Assembly: GCA_963791315.1 (NCBI GenBank)
Contig: CAWBRQ010000005.1
Coordinates: 1 to 64,000, forward strand
Direction of reading: 5' to 3'
Origin: JACCZX01 sp963791315
GTDB taxonomy: Bacteria; Pseudomonadota; Gammaproteobacteria; Burkholderiales; Burkholderiaceae_F
Length of the DNA: 64,000 nt
The notes under the pieces were generated by a model. That model had not been told where the DNA came from. It made no database searches and saw nothing but the letters and a program-made list of their open reading frames with translations. A program made the position numbers and the translations under genes. Of the stretch, positions 1-8,833 are shown piece by piece; within the stretch, counting starts at the first letter, position 1; every line of letters starts with the position of its first letter.

Positions 1-41
1 CGGAAGTCCTAGAGCAAGCGCATCGACCGGTCGTTTCAGAC

Positions 42-68
42 GGATGTGCGGGCCAAGCCCGCACATCC
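42..68. terminator. Perfect hairpin upstream of the FIST gene
   Basis: A 12-bp perfect inverted repeat (GGATGTGCGGGC and its complement) encloses a 3-base loop. It lies 75 bases before the FIST start and has no T tract. It most likely ends transcription of a gene left of the window; nothing else is recognisable in positions 1-143. Confidence 0.45.
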
Positions 69-143
69 TGAGATCGGCATCGCCAGCGATGCCTTGGGCT
101 CGCAAGAGCTGAGAGGCAGCACGCGAGGCGTACACTCCGCCCC

Positions 144-1320
144 ATGAGGCCCGAGACGCTCACGCGCCGGGTCGGGGCGGGGTTGTCCGTCTCACCCGAG
201 GCGGCGGAAGCTGCCGGTGAGGCTGCGCGCGAGGCCGCCGCGGCGCTCGGCGGCGCCCCGGTCGACCTGGCCTTCCTCTTCCTCTCGGCCGACCACTTCG
301 GCGAAGCCGAGGAGGCGCTCGAGGCCGTCGAGGAGGAGCTCCAGCCCTCGCACGTGCTCGGCTGCGTGGCCGAGGGCGTGGTCGCGCGCGACCGCGAGCT
401 CGAGGATGGTCCGGCCGCGGCGGTCTGGGCTGCGTCGCTGCCTGACGCCGTGATCGAAACGTTCCAGAGCGTCGCCCTCGACACCGACGAGGGCGTCGCG
501 GTGACCGGGATCCCGAACCTCGACGACGCCGACCTCGTCACGTTGCTCGTCGACCCGTTTACCTACCCCGCCGCCGGCTTCCTCTCGAAGCTGAACGAGG
601 AGGAGGACGCGGTGCCGCTCGTCGGCGGGCTCGCGGCAGGCGACGGCGAGCCCGACACGCAGGCGCTGTTCCGGGACGGCGAGGTGCTGTACGAAGGCGC
701 CGTCGGCGCCGTGATCCGAGGCGTGCCGGTGCGCACGGTTGTCTCGCAGGGCTGCGAGCCGGTCGGACGCGACTCGGTGATCACGAATGCCGAGGACAAC
801 GTCGTCTTCGAGCTCGCGGGCGAGCCGGCACTCGAGCGGCTGAAGGGCGACCTCGGCACGCTCACGCCCGAGCAGGAGCGCAGTGCCGCGCGCGGCGGCG
901 TGCTCGCCGGCCTCGTGATCGACGAGAACCGCGCCGACTACCGGCGCGGCGACTACCTGATGCGCGGGCTCGTCGGCGTGGACGAGGAGAACGGGCGCGC
1001 TCGCGGTCGGCGAGGCGGTGCGAATCGGCCAGACGCTGCGCTTCCACGTCCGCGACGCGGACTCGGCGGACGCCGACCTGCGCGAGAATCTTTCGTCGGC
1101 GCTGAACGGCGAGCGGGCGGCGGGCACACTGCTCTTCACCTGCAACGGCCGCGGCACGAACCTCTTCTCGGCCCCGGATCACGACGCGCGCGTGGCCGCA
1201 GAGCTGCTCGGCGGCGACTCGCTGGCCGGCTTCTTCTGCGCAGGCGAGATCGGCCCGGTCGGCGGCAAGCCGTTCCTGCACGGCTTCACAGCGACTGCCG
1301 CGATCTTCCTCGAGAGTTAG
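144..1320 (+). CDS. FIST domain protein (frameshifted)
   Basis: A FIST N plus FIST C sensor protein of about 391 residues, a family thought to bind small ligands in signal transduction. The first part reads from ATG at 144 and has the typical FIST core (PLVGGLAAGD, then GAVGAVIRG, then SQGCEPVG). After residue 283 the frame breaks; the C-terminal half (RIGQTLRFHVRDA, LLFTCNGRGTNLF, GFFCAGEIGPVGG) continues in the next frame to a TAG at 1318. Removing one G from the run at 993-995 restores the join as ENGALAVGEAVRIGQ. The C-terminal Cys/Gly segment is the most conserved part of the family, so this is probably a working gene with a one-base sequencing insertion. No membrane segment is seen. The stop overlaps the convergent LysE gene. 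Confidence 0.85.
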
Positions 1321-1925
1321 ACGCTCTCCGCGGCGACGCGGATGCCGAGCGCGACGAGCACCGCGCCCATCAGCGCCTCGATCGCGCGCCACGGACGGGA
1401 GCGGCGCAGTAGCTCGCTCGCCCGCGAGACCGTCAGCGCGTAGCCGCTCAGCCACGTCAGCGTCAGTGCGCAGAACACCGCCCCCAGCGCGAACAGCTCG
1501 ACGAACGAGCCGCGCGGCGCGAACTGCGGCAGCAGGCTCGTGAAGAAGACGGCCATCTTCGGATTGCCGAGATTGCTGAGCAGCCCCTGCACGAGCGGCG
1601 GGGTCCGCAGGCGCGGCTCCGGCGACACCGTACGCCTACGTGTGAACGCCGAGCGCAGCGAGGTCAGCCCGAGGTAGAGCAGGTAGGCCGCACCGGCGAC
1701 GCGCAGCGCCAGGAACGCCGGCTCCCACGCATGCAGGAGCGCGACGAGGCCGGCGCTGGCTGCGAGCGCCCAGACGAGCTGCCCGAGGGCGACGCCGGCG
1801 GCGGTGTGAACGCCGCCGCGCCGTCCCCGGGCGAGCGTGTTGCGGATCGTCAGCGCCGTGTCCTGCCCGGGCGTGACGATCACGAGCGCCGAGACGGCGA
1901 GGAACGCCGCCGCGTGCGCGAGCAC
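1317..1925 (-). CDS. LysE/RhtB family amino-acid exporter
   Basis: A 202-residue membrane protein of the LysE/Rht family, which exports amino acids or related small metabolites. The N-terminus carries the family signature (TPGQDTALTIRNTLARG, a variant of the usual TPGPN box), and GNPKMAVFFTSLLPQF matches the conserved middle loop. About six hydrophobic helices are visible. It is the third gene of a minus-strand operon with msrB and msrA. Its GTG start directly follows the msrA TAA with no gap (TAAGTG), so translation is probably coupled. The substrate cannot be told from sequence. Its 3' end overlaps the FIST gene by four bases. Confidence 0.88.
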   Translation of the reverse strand: MLAHAAAFLAVSALVIVTPGQDTALTIRNTLARGRRGGVHTAAGVALGQLVWALAASAGLVALLHAWEPAFLALRVAGAAYLLYLGLTSLRSAFTRRRTVSPEPRLRTPPLVQGLLSNLGNPKMAVFFTSLLPQFAPRGSFVELFALGAVFCALTLTWLSGYALTVSRASELLRRSRPWRAIEALMGAVLVALGIRVAAESV

Positions 1926-2417
1926 TTACGCGCTCTCGGCGAGCGCCGTGGTGCAGCTAGAGCGGCCGCGCTTCTCGAGATACTGCTGGTGGTAGTCCTC
2001 GGCGGCGTAGAACGTCTGCGCGGGCTCGATCACGGTCACGACCGGCTTGCGGTAGCGGCCGGAGGCGTCGAGCACGGCCTTCGAGCGCTCGGCGGCCGCG
2101 CGCTGCTCCTCGTCCTCGTAGAAGACGACGGAGCGGTACTGGTCGCCGACGTCCCAGCCCTGCCGGTTCAGCTGCGTCGGGTCGTGCTTGCCCCAGAAGA
2201 CCTCGAGCAGCTGCTCGTACGAGACCCGCTCGGAGTCGTAGGTCACCTGGACGACCTCGGCGTGCCCGGTCTTGTGCGAGCAGACGTCCTCGTAGGTCGG
2301 ATTGTCGAGCGTCCCGCCCTCGTAGCCGACCTCCGTCTTGGTGACGCCGTCGACCTGGCGGAACGCGGCCTCGACGCCCCAGAAGCAGCCGGCGCCGAAC
2401 GTTGCCTTCTTCTCCAC
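1926..2417 (-). CDS. msrA: Peptide methionine-S-sulfoxide reductase MsrA
   Basis: Reduces the S form of methionine sulfoxide in proteins and free methionine. The catalytic motif GAGCFWG is at residues 8-14 with the nucleophilic Cys at 11. VGYEGG, NPTYEDVCSHKTGHAEVVQV, DPTQLNRQGWDVGDQYRS and YHQQYL follow in the order usual for the family. The length, 163 residues, is normal. The start is a GTG abutting the msrB TAA; the Shine-Dalgarno run GGAGGAGG lies inside the last Glu codons of msrB. It forms an operon with msrB upstream and LysE downstream. No signal peptide is present, so it acts in the cytoplasm. Confidence 0.96.
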   Translation of the reverse strand: MEKKATFGAGCFWGVEAAFRQVDGVTKTEVGYEGGTLDNPTYEDVCSHKTGHAEVVQVTYDSERVSYEQLLEVFWGKHDPTQLNRQGWDVGDQYRSVVFYEDEEQRAAAERSKAVLDASGRYRKPVVTVIEPAQTFYAAEDYHQQYLEKRGRSSCTTALAESA

Positions 2418-2810
2418 TTACTCCTCCTCCAACTTGAGTGCTGCCGAATTGATGCAGTAACGCAGCCCGGTCGGGTGCGGCCCGTCCGGGAAGACGTGGC
2501 CGAGGTGGCCGCCGCAGTCGGCGCACATCACCTCGGTGCGGGTCATGCCGAAGGTCCTGTCGCTCTCCTCGTCGATCGCCTCCGCGGTAGCCGGCGCGGA
2601 GAACGCGGGCCAGCCGCAGCCAGAGTCGAATTTCGCGTCGGAGACGAACAGCTCGGCTCCGCAGCCGGCGCACCGGTAGGTGCCCGGCTCGAACGTGTGG
2701 TCGTACTCGCCGGTGAACGGGCGCTCCGTGCCCTTCTCCCGCAGAACGCGGTACTGCTCGGGCGACAGCTCGGCCCGCCACTGCTCTTCTGTTTTCTGGA
2801 TCTTGGTCAC
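2418..2810 (-). CDS. msrB: Peptide methionine-R-sulfoxide reductase MsrB
   Basis: Reduces the R form of methionine sulfoxide, complementing the adjacent MsrA. The 130-residue protein has both zinc CxxC pairs (CAGC at 47-50 and CADC at 96-99) and the catalytic Cys at 119 in RYCINSAAL. The conserved CGWPAF and GHLGHVFPDGP blocks are intact. It starts with GTG at 2810 and is the first gene of the msrB-msrA-LysE operon. It is divergent from the HD-GYP regulator across about 180 bases, where the promoters should lie. It ends in Leu-Glu-Glu-Glu, whose codons double as the ribosome-binding site of msrA. Confidence 0.96.
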   Translation of the reverse strand: MTKIQKTEEQWRAELSPEQYRVLREKGTERPFTGEYDHTFEPGTYRCAGCGAELFVSDAKFDSGCGWPAFSAPATAEAIDEESDRTFGMTRTEVMCADCGGHLGHVFPDGPHPTGLRYCINSAALKLEEE

Positions 2811-2989
2811 GTTGAACAGTCTTGCAAGAGCGCGGTTCGTTACAGCAGGCGTCCCTCGAATGAGGGATTTCCGCAGTCAACGTCCGCGCATCGCGCTACT
2901 CTCGCAGAGCGCGAAGGAAGACTGACGTTCGTCGTTCCTGCGGCCCACAACCTGCTGGTAGCAGGCAAGGAGGGCACATCGGTAGCTGG

Positions 2990-4219
2990 TTGTTCTGGGT
3001 ACTCGTCGCCCTCGGGGCTTGGATGGCGATCGCGGCCGTCATTGCTGTGGTCTTCGGGCGCTGGTCCTGGCTGGTGAAGAGCTCGCACGAGGAGCTGCCG
3101 GCTCTCGAGCCCACTCTGGCCGTAAGCCTGCCCGCAGCGAGCATCTGGCCGACCGGCCGACAGCGAATCCTCCTGGTGGACGACGACCCCGGCCTGAGGC
3201 TCCTGCTGCGGACGACGCTCGCCGCGGACGAATACGCCATCGAGGAGGCCGGCTCCGCAGAGGAGGCCGCAGAGCTCGCCCGCTTTTGGCAACCGGCGCT
3301 GGTTGTGCTCGACGTCAACCTGCCCGGGAAAAGCGGTCTTGCCTTCGGCAAAGAGCTGAAGGAACAGAGTACGTACGGCTCGCCGCACGTCGTCCTGCTC
3401 ACGGGTGGAGAAATGAGCAATGAGGAGGCGCGCGCCGCCGGAGCCGACGTGTCGCTGCGCAAGCCGTTCAGCCCACTCGATCTGATGGGCGCGATCGACA
3501 GCGCGCTACAGAACGAGGTCCTGCTCCGGGCGAGCGCCGAAGCCGGCCCGGACCAGCTGCTCATCTACGCACGCGACCTCAGGGAGACCATCCAGGCCGA
3601 ACGGGCGCAGCGGCGGCTGCTCCAGCAGGCCTACCGGCAGACGATCACCACGCTGACCGACGCACTCGAGGCGAAGAGCGAGGCGACCGGCCATCACGGC
3701 CTTCGCGTTCAGCGCTACGCGGTCGAGCTGACCGAGGCGGTCGAGCCGCGCTTGCTCGACGACCCGAGCCTCGAATACGGCTTCCTCCTGCACGACATCG
3801 GCAAGATCGGCATCCCGGAGGGGATCCTCGAGAAGCGCGGCGCGCTGGAGGCGGAGGAACGCCGGGTGATGCAGCGGCATCCCCTGATCGGCACCGAACT
3901 GCTGGCAGGCGTCCCGATGCTCGAGGGGGAAGGTCTGCAGGTCGTCCGCTCGCACCACGAGCGCTGGGATGGACAGGGCTACCCCGACGGCCTCCGCGGA
4001 GAGGAGATCCCTCCGGTCGCGCGGATCTTTGCCGTCGCCGACACCCTCGATGCGATGACCACCGACCGCCCGTACCGCCGGCGATGCAAGTGGGAGCAGG
4101 CGGTCGACGAGATCCTGCGTGAGAGCGGGCGGCAGTTCGACCCGACGGTGGTCAGAGCATTCGCCACGCGCGCGCAGCGGCTGCACCGGACGCAGCAGGA
4201 ACTGGCCGAGACCGCATGA
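2990..4219 (+). CDS. Membrane-anchored REC/HD-GYP response regulator
   Basis: A 409-residue regulator predicted to hydrolyse cyclic di-GMP. An N-terminal hydrophobic helix covers about residues 1-30. A receiver domain follows at about 57-175, with acidic residues in LLVDDDP, a phospho-acceptor Asp near 108 (VVLDVNLPGKSG) and the Lys in SLRKPF. The HD-GYP domain fills about 215-395, with HDIGKIGIP near 268 and HHERWDGQGYPDGL near 322. A receiver domain on a membrane-tethered protein is unusual, since most such regulators are soluble. The start is uncertain: TTG at 2990 gives the full helix and has an AAGGAGGG run about 16 bases upstream, while ATG at 3023 would shorten it. No sensor kinase is adjacent. 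Confidence 0.88.
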   Translation: MFWVLVALGAWMAIAAVIAVVFGRWSWLVKSSHEELPALEPTLAVSLPAASIWPTGRQRILLVDDDPGLRLLLRTTLAADEYAIEEAGSAEEAAELARFWQPALVVLDVNLPGKSGLAFGKELKEQSTYGSPHVVLLTGGEMSNEEARAAGADVSLRKPFSPLDLMGAIDSALQNEVLLRASAEAGPDQLLIYARDLRETIQAERAQRRLLQQAYRQTITTLTDALEAKSEATGHHGLRVQRYAVELTEAVEPRLLDDPSLEYGFLLHDIGKIGIPEGILEKRGALEAEERRVMQRHPLIGTELLAGVPMLEGEGLQVVRSHHERWDGQGYPDGLRGEEIPPVARIFAVADTLDAMTTDRPYRRRCKWEQAVDEILRESGRQFDPTVVRAFATRAQRLHRTQQELAETA

Positions 4220-4330
4220 GCTGACGGAAGAGCCCACGGCGAGGTAATCCCCCTCGCAGGTCGTAACGGCTAGCTCGGGATCACGACGATGTTTCTCACC
4301 GAGAACGTCGAACTGCCTGAACCGGCGTTC

Positions 4331-4360
4331 GCGAAGGGCCGCCTCCAGGCGGCCCTTCGC
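4331..4360. terminator. Bidirectional hairpin between convergent genes
   Basis: A perfect 13-bp stem (GCGAAGGGCCGCC and its complement) closes a TCCA loop. It lies between the convergent HD-GYP and M36 genes, as expected for a shared terminator. There is no T tract, which is common in very GC-rich genomes. Confidence 0.65.
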
Positions 4361-4401
4361 GCTTCGGTGAAGACTCGCGATGAGTCTGTTGGTCGCGGGG
4401 C

Positions 4402-5925
4402 CTAGGCTGGGCGGCCGTAGACCTTCAGCTCGACCATGTCCATGAACGTGCAGCCTCCGAACCCGTTGTCCTTGCCGGGCCCGCAGTGGGCGGCCACGTT
4501 CGAGTTGTCGTCCGGAGCGGCGCCGCAGGTCGCGGCGTTGTCGCACGAGCCGGACGCCGCGTTCGGGACCTGTGGGTTGAGGATCCAGAACTTGATGTAC
4601 CGAACGGCGTTGACCGGGCCGCCCGAAAGCGCGCCCACGTCGTTCAGGCGGTTCCGGTTCCCGGAGTAGAAGACGCCCTCGTTGACGGTCGTGAACGTCG
4701 TGCCGTCCGTCGAGGTCTGGATGCGATAGCCGCGGGTCGAAGAGCTCCCCGGGTCACCACAGGTGTTCGATGGGTCGACGAAGACCTGCGTGATGTTCAC
4801 CGCTTGCGGGAGCTTCACCACGATGTACTTCGGTGTCACATTCCCGGTCGAAGTCGCGTTCACATCCGTGTCGCTGCCCCAGCCGACGCCCGCCGAGTCG
4901 TCGATCGCGCCCTGGGGCGGGCACTGCGGCCCGTAGTTCGGGCCGGTGAACGAGTCGATCGATCCGCCGCCCGCCAGGGACGCCCAGTTGCGCTTCAGCT
5001 TCCAGTCGATCTTGACCGCGCTGCCGGGGATCGCGACCGACGGGAGCACCTGGCGGTCATAGCCGGGCGCCGTCGCCCACACCTTCGGATACGTGCCGAC
5101 CAGGATCTTGTTGATGTGGTAGACGCCGAACTGGTCCGTGATCCCGGCGATGTCGTCCGGGAACCCCGAGGCGTGGCCGCCGAACAGCACGGACGCGCCC
5201 ACGATGGGCAGGTTGGTGTCGGCGTCGACGACCTTGCCGTGCAGCTGGCCGAACTTGGTACTCGTGGGCGGAAGCGCCGTGTTCTCGACCGGGAACGCGT
5301 CGTCGCCGTCGACGGCACCGGCGAAGTAGCCCATGCCGCGATGCGCGAACGTGCTCCAGATCGTGTTGTGGTTCGCACCGCCGTTGGCGACGAGGTCGGC
5401 CTGCAGGATCGAGTTGCGCATGTCGAGGTACGACGGGTTCGACGGAGCGAGCTCCATCGCCCGCGTGACGATCCCCTCGACCGTGTTCGACCCGAGCGCG
5501 TCCCGGAGATCCCACAGCGTCTGGCTCCAGATCTCGCCGTCCGCGTGCACCTCCGGGCGGCCGATGATCTTGCCGAAGTCGCCGTACGTGTAACCGCCCG
5601 TGCCGGCCGTGCCGCGCGGGTCGCCGTCGCAGGCGGCGTCGCTCGAGCCGACCTTGCAGTCGAGCGGCTCCGTCCGGATCAGGTCGTCGCCGCCCGAGAC
5701 GTAGTCGCCCTCGAGGACGTCGGCCACGCCAGGCGTGTCGGTCACGAAGCTCTGGTTGACGAGGAAGTCCTCGGCGTACCAGTCGCTCCACGCTTCGCCC
5801 ATCGAGCCGGCCTGGATGTTGCCGAGCGTCGAGTTTCCGTCGGCGTCGACGACGAGCCGGTTCGAGAGGCCGTGTGTGTACTCGTGGTAGACGACGCTTC
5901 CCTCGTCGCCGCCGTTCACCTGGCG
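4402..5925 (-). CDS. M36-type secreted metallopeptidase, C-terminal part only
   Basis: The C-terminal two-thirds of a fungalysin-like (M36) zinc peptidase. Reading from the broken end, the zinc motif HEYTHGLSNRL comes first, then GEAWSDWYAED with the third zinc-ligand Glu. About 200 residues of helical catalytic domain follow, then a carboxypeptidase-regulatory-like beta domain (GKVVDADTNLPIVGASV) and a C-terminal discoidin-like domain with several Cys. Homology should extend several hundred residues upstream (signal peptide, propeptide and N-terminal catalytic half), but none of it is here. The frame runs into foreign sequence at about 5,925. GTG at 5919 is only the first in-frame start-like codon, not a real start. 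This truncation marks the contig join. Confidence 0.85.
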   Translation of the reverse strand, partial: RQVNGGDEGSVVYHEYTHGLSNRLVVDADGNSTLGNIQAGSMGEAWSDWYAEDFLVNQSFVTDTPGVADVLEGDYVSGGDDLIRTEPLDCKVGSSDAACDGDPRGTAGTGGYTYGDFGKIIGRPEVHADGEIWSQTLWDLRDALGSNTVEGIVTRAMELAPSNPSYLDMRNSILQADLVANGGANHNTIWSTFAHRGMGYFAGAVDGDDAFPVENTALPPTSTKFGQLHGKVVDADTNLPIVGASVLFGGHASGFPDDIAGITDQFGVYHINKILVGTYPKVWATAPGYDRQVLPSVAIPGSAVKIDWKLKRNWASLAGGGSIDSFTGPNYGPQCPPQGAIDDSAGVGWGSDTDVNATSTGNVTPKYIVVKLPQAVNITQVFVDPSNTCGDPGSSSTRGYRIQTSTDGTTFTTVNEGVFYSGNRNRLNDVGALSGGPVNAVRYIKFWILNPQVPNAASGSCDNAATCGAAPDDNSNVAAHCGPGKDNGFGGCTFMDMVELKVYGRPA

Positions 5926-6359
5926 GAATACCCCCTTGAAATGGAGTGCCGAACTCGGCCCTCCGGAATGCTTGAACTCGGCGCAACATCCACTGACGTA
6001 GCTTGGACAGTGGCGTGCCGAACCGCACCACGAACTCTCGCTCCCCTGAAGAAGGACTCCAAATTGTCATGGGCAATTCGTCTAGTTCGCTATAAACCCT
6101 CTCCATGACATAACACCCATTCCAAGCATAGGACCTTCAAACGCCCCCGGCAATGCGCACGACTGGGCCCCAGACCGGCGCGCGGCGGCCTGAAGTCCTT
6201 GGACTTGGCGCCTCAATCGCCCTTTGTGCCGCCTACCTGTGTGTGCCCACTGCTGCGGGGCCTCCTTCGGGGCCCAGGTACGGATCCGACCGGCCGCTTC
6301 GGGGCGACGAGTTCGAGGCCGCCGATGCCGCTGATGGGTCGAAAGCGGACCTGCGTCCT
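5926..6359. other. Gene-poor junction between two composition blocks
   Basis: No convincing gene is seen in these roughly 430 bases. Composition drops from the very GC-rich block on the left to mixed sequence (for example AT-rich around 6050-6110). Short motifs repeat: GTGCCGAAC at 5946 and 6015, and GAACTCGGC at 5951 and 5974. Open frames here have no recognisable domain and overlap one another. On the minus strand an open frame from 6106 runs into the M36 region out of phase. I see neither transposase remnants nor clear terminal repeats. Confidence 0.6.
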
Positions 6360-7022
6360 CTACTTGTCTCCCTGGACGACCGCGATCCGCCTGCGTAGCC
6401 GCGCGCTTTCGTCTGCATCTCCCGCTTTCTCTGCAAGCGCGAGCTGGACATTTAGCCATCCGAGCAGCGGACGCCGCCAACCCTGCGCGGACGCCGTGTC
6501 AGCGGCAAGCGCGATCGCTGTCGGATGCGCACGGCCTGCTTGAAACAGCACTCCAATCGCGACCAGCCGCGACAGCGGATCTTCGATGCTGCGCACCGCG
6601 CCGACGGCGTTCTCCGCGCTCAGATTTGCAGCGGCCACTGCGTGATGTTGCGGGGGAAGCAGAGCGATGTCCTCTGGCTGCACTTGCGCGATCAGATAGT
6701 CTGCGTACGCACGCTCCGCTGCGGCGCTGTCTGCTCTGAGCTTCTCGAAGCCCGCGCATGCTTCAAACACGAGACTCGCGACACGCGCGGCGCAGCGAAC
6801 GAGTTCGGCACGGCCGAGCAAGTCGATACGGCCGGTGCGTGCGATCTCGCTGCGTGCACGTTCGAAGTCGCTATCGGCGAGGCGCGTATCGCCAGTGAGA
6901 TAGGCCGCCACCGCGTGATCCATTGACGTCTTGGCGTTTGATTCCCAGTCGGGAACCGGCGGGCCACTCGCGCATGCTCCGATCAATGCGCTAACGGCTA
7001 TCAACACGAGCGCACGTGTCAT
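6360..7022 (-). CDS. Predicted lipoprotein of the Mce cluster
   Basis: A 220-residue protein with a lipoprotein signal peptide (hydrophobic stretch ending in the lipobox LIGAC, Cys at about residue 17). The rest is Ala-rich and helical, resembling tetratricopeptide-like helix pairs, with no named domain that I recognise. Its start overlaps the MlaD stop by ATGA, so it is the last gene of the mlaE-mlaD operon. In many Mce operons this place is held by an outer-membrane-facing lipoprotein that works with MlaD. I infer that role from position only; the sequence does not show the usual ABC-transport auxiliary domain. Confidence 0.7.
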   Translation of the reverse strand: MTRALVLIAVSALIGACASGPPVPDWESNAKTSMDHAVAAYLTGDTRLADSDFERARSEIARTGRIDLLGRAELVRCAARVASLVFEACAGFEKLRADSAAAERAYADYLIAQVQPEDIALLPPQHHAVAAANLSAENAVGAVRSIEDPLSRLVAIGVLFQAGRAHPTAIALAADTASAQGWRRPLLGWLNVQLALAEKAGDADESARLRRRIAVVQGDK

Positions 7023-7978
7023 GGGAGCTTCAGCTTCGGGTCGCGCGCGAATGGCCAGCGCCGATTCACCTCATCGATCATGCGACTCACCTTGCGCAGA
7101 CTCGTGTCGACCTCTGCGCGCAAGGCGGCGAGATCCGCGGTCGCATTGCGTGCATTACCGGCAGCGACCTGCGCGTCTTCAAGGATGGCGTCCACTTTCT
7201 TCAAGCTGGTGCGCGCATCGGTAAGCGCCGCATTCAGTTGCACAATCGCGGCGCGCGCTTCCGGTACCAGGCCTTCGGGACCGAACGCCTGCGCGTCAGC
7301 CTTGGCGGCGAGGCCATCGACTCGCGCGAGCAATGCGTTGGTACGGTCCAGCGCAGTGATCAACTTCTTTGCATCGGCCTCGTTACCGAGCAGCATGCCG
7401 AGTGCGCCTCGCGGGCCTTTTAGTTTTTCGGTGAGTTCGCGCACGTTGCCGAGGCTCGCCGCAAGCGACGAGTCCTGTGCGCTGAGCGCCCTCAGGTTGC
7501 TGACAAGCTCGCGCATATCGGCCACCAGTCGCGGAATCTCGGCAGTCGCGTCGCCAAGCAACACCTTGCGCTCCGCGCCGTCCGGCAATGGCGGATCGGA
7601 CAGAATCCCGCTGAATGCCTTCAGCGCGGTGTTGCCCAGCAGCCCGCGAGTGAGCGTGAACACGCTGGATACGCGCAGCCAGTGTGCGTCCTTGCTTGGC
7701 ACGTCGACGGTGATGCGCGTGACACCGTCTTCGGCCAGTTCGATGCGCCGTACGCGTCCGATCGGAAAGCCCGAAAACGTAAGGTCCATGCCGACCGTCA
7801 CGCCCTCGGAATCTTCGGCGATCAGCACCAGACGCTGCGACTCCTCGAACGCCCCACGCGCGTACAGTAAGTACACGACCGTGCCGGCGATAAGCAGGAA
7901 CAGCAGCACCAGTAGCAACGCCGCCTTGAACTCCACGTTCTTGGCGGGCGTCGTCGCTGCTGCGGGTTGCTCTTTCAT
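7019..7978 (-). CDS. mlaD: MlaD/Mce family substrate-binding protein
   Basis: Periplasmic, membrane-anchored lipid-binding subunit of an Mce-type ABC system (319 residues). A single N-terminal membrane helix (about residues 16-40) is followed by the MCE/MlaD domain (VLIAEDSEGVTVGMDLTFSGFPIGRV at about 50-75). A long Ala/Leu-rich helical tail follows, as in Mce proteins that form tunnels across the periplasm. It lies 21 bases after the MlaE stop and overlaps the downstream lipoprotein by four bases. The likely function is transport of phospholipid or other hydrophobic substrates between membranes. No MlaF ATPase gene sits in the cluster. Confidence 0.88.
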   Translation of the reverse strand: MKEQPAAATTPAKNVEFKAALLLVLLFLLIAGTVVYLLYARGAFEESQRLVLIAEDSEGVTVGMDLTFSGFPIGRVRRIELAEDGVTRITVDVPSKDAHWLRVSSVFTLTRGLLGNTALKAFSGILSDPPLPDGAERKVLLGDATAEIPRLVADMRELVSNLRALSAQDSSLAASLGNVRELTEKLKGPRGALGMLLGNEADAKKLITALDRTNALLARVDGLAAKADAQAFGPEGLVPEARAAIVQLNAALTDARTSLKKVDAILEDAQVAAGNARNATADLAALRAEVDTSLRKVSRMIDEVNRRWPFARDPKLKLP

Positions 7979-7999
7979 TTCAAAACTTGCGCCGATTTC

Positions 8000-8804
8000 T
8001 CAGTAGTAGTTACCCACCAGCGACGCCACTTCAATCAGCAGAATCACTACGAAAATGCGAACCAGGCTCTGCAATTCGACGCTCGTTCGAACTCGTGCTC
8101 TGCGAGCGATCGTAAAGAACCGACGCGATCGGAATCAACGCCACCGCAAGGCCGAAGAAAAAGCACTTAAGCGCAAAGATGATCGACACCGCCGGATTGA
8201 ACACGTGTCCAAACGTGCGCGTGTAACCCTGGAACGCACCCGTCGTAAAGCCGTAGACAGACACGTAGGCCAGCACGGCCGTCACTACGCCGCTGAGGCC
8301 AGCGAGCATCAGCGTTGAAAACATACCCGACACCACGCGCGGGAGCACTTCTCGCTGCAGCGGGTCAATACCCTGCTGCGCGAGCGCATCGAATTCGCCG
8401 CGCCTGCGCAGTTCAATGATCTCCGCCGCGTTGGGCAGCGCGCAGCGAAGCGCGGCGAACACTGCCGCTGTCAGCGGAATGAGCTCTAGCACCAGCACAC
8501 GCACCACCATCTCCAGCGCGTATTGCGAGAGGCCATAGCTCACGGCCGTAACGACGACGATGCGGATGATCACCAGGCTAATCAACGACGACAGCACGAC
8601 GAACCAAAGCAGGATCGGCGCGGTGTCCTCGTAAATATGCCGCGCCAGTGCGGAGCGGCCTGAGCGCGCATAGCTGGACGGCGAAAGCGCCAGCACGAAG
8701 ATCAGCGCACCGAAATGAATGATCCGCCACCAGCCGGCGATCCACGACAGCGCCCCGCGGGCTACATCCGGCATCGGGCCGCGAGTCGAAATAAGCGAAG
8801 TCAT
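8000..8804 (-). CDS. mlaE: MlaE family permease (frameshifted)
   Basis: Inner-membrane permease of an Mce lipid transporter, about 267 residues once repaired. The first frame from ATG at 8804 carries the MlaE core (LIPLTAAVFAALRCALPNAAEI, then VLPRVVSGMFSTLMLAGLSG, and the last helices ending ALIPIAS). The expected C-terminus (VELQSLVRIFVVILLIEVASLVGNYY, read in two pieces across the frames) lies one base out of phase and ends with TGA at 8000-8002. One surplus base lies between about 8075 and 8125, possibly in the AAA at 8114. The repaired gene ends 21 bases before mlaD. The usual MlaF ATPase gene is absent on both sides. Interpreted as a sequencing insertion. Confidence 0.82.
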
Positions 8805-8833
8805 GCCGAGATCATAGGGCGCGCAATTCGAAT

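Noticed and set aside
1731..3077. 448-codon plus-strand frame
   Set aside because: It covers LysE, msrA and msrB in antisense; no recognisable domain.
4486..6108. Long plus-strand open frame of 540 codons
   Set aside because: It is the antisense shadow of the M36 gene in GC-rich DNA, full of Arg/Asp/Val repeats and with no domain.
5926..6130. Insertion-sequence remnant at the join
   Set aside because: Short repeated GAACTCGGC and GTGCCGAAC motifs exist, but no terminal inverted repeats, target duplication or transposase fragment could be found.
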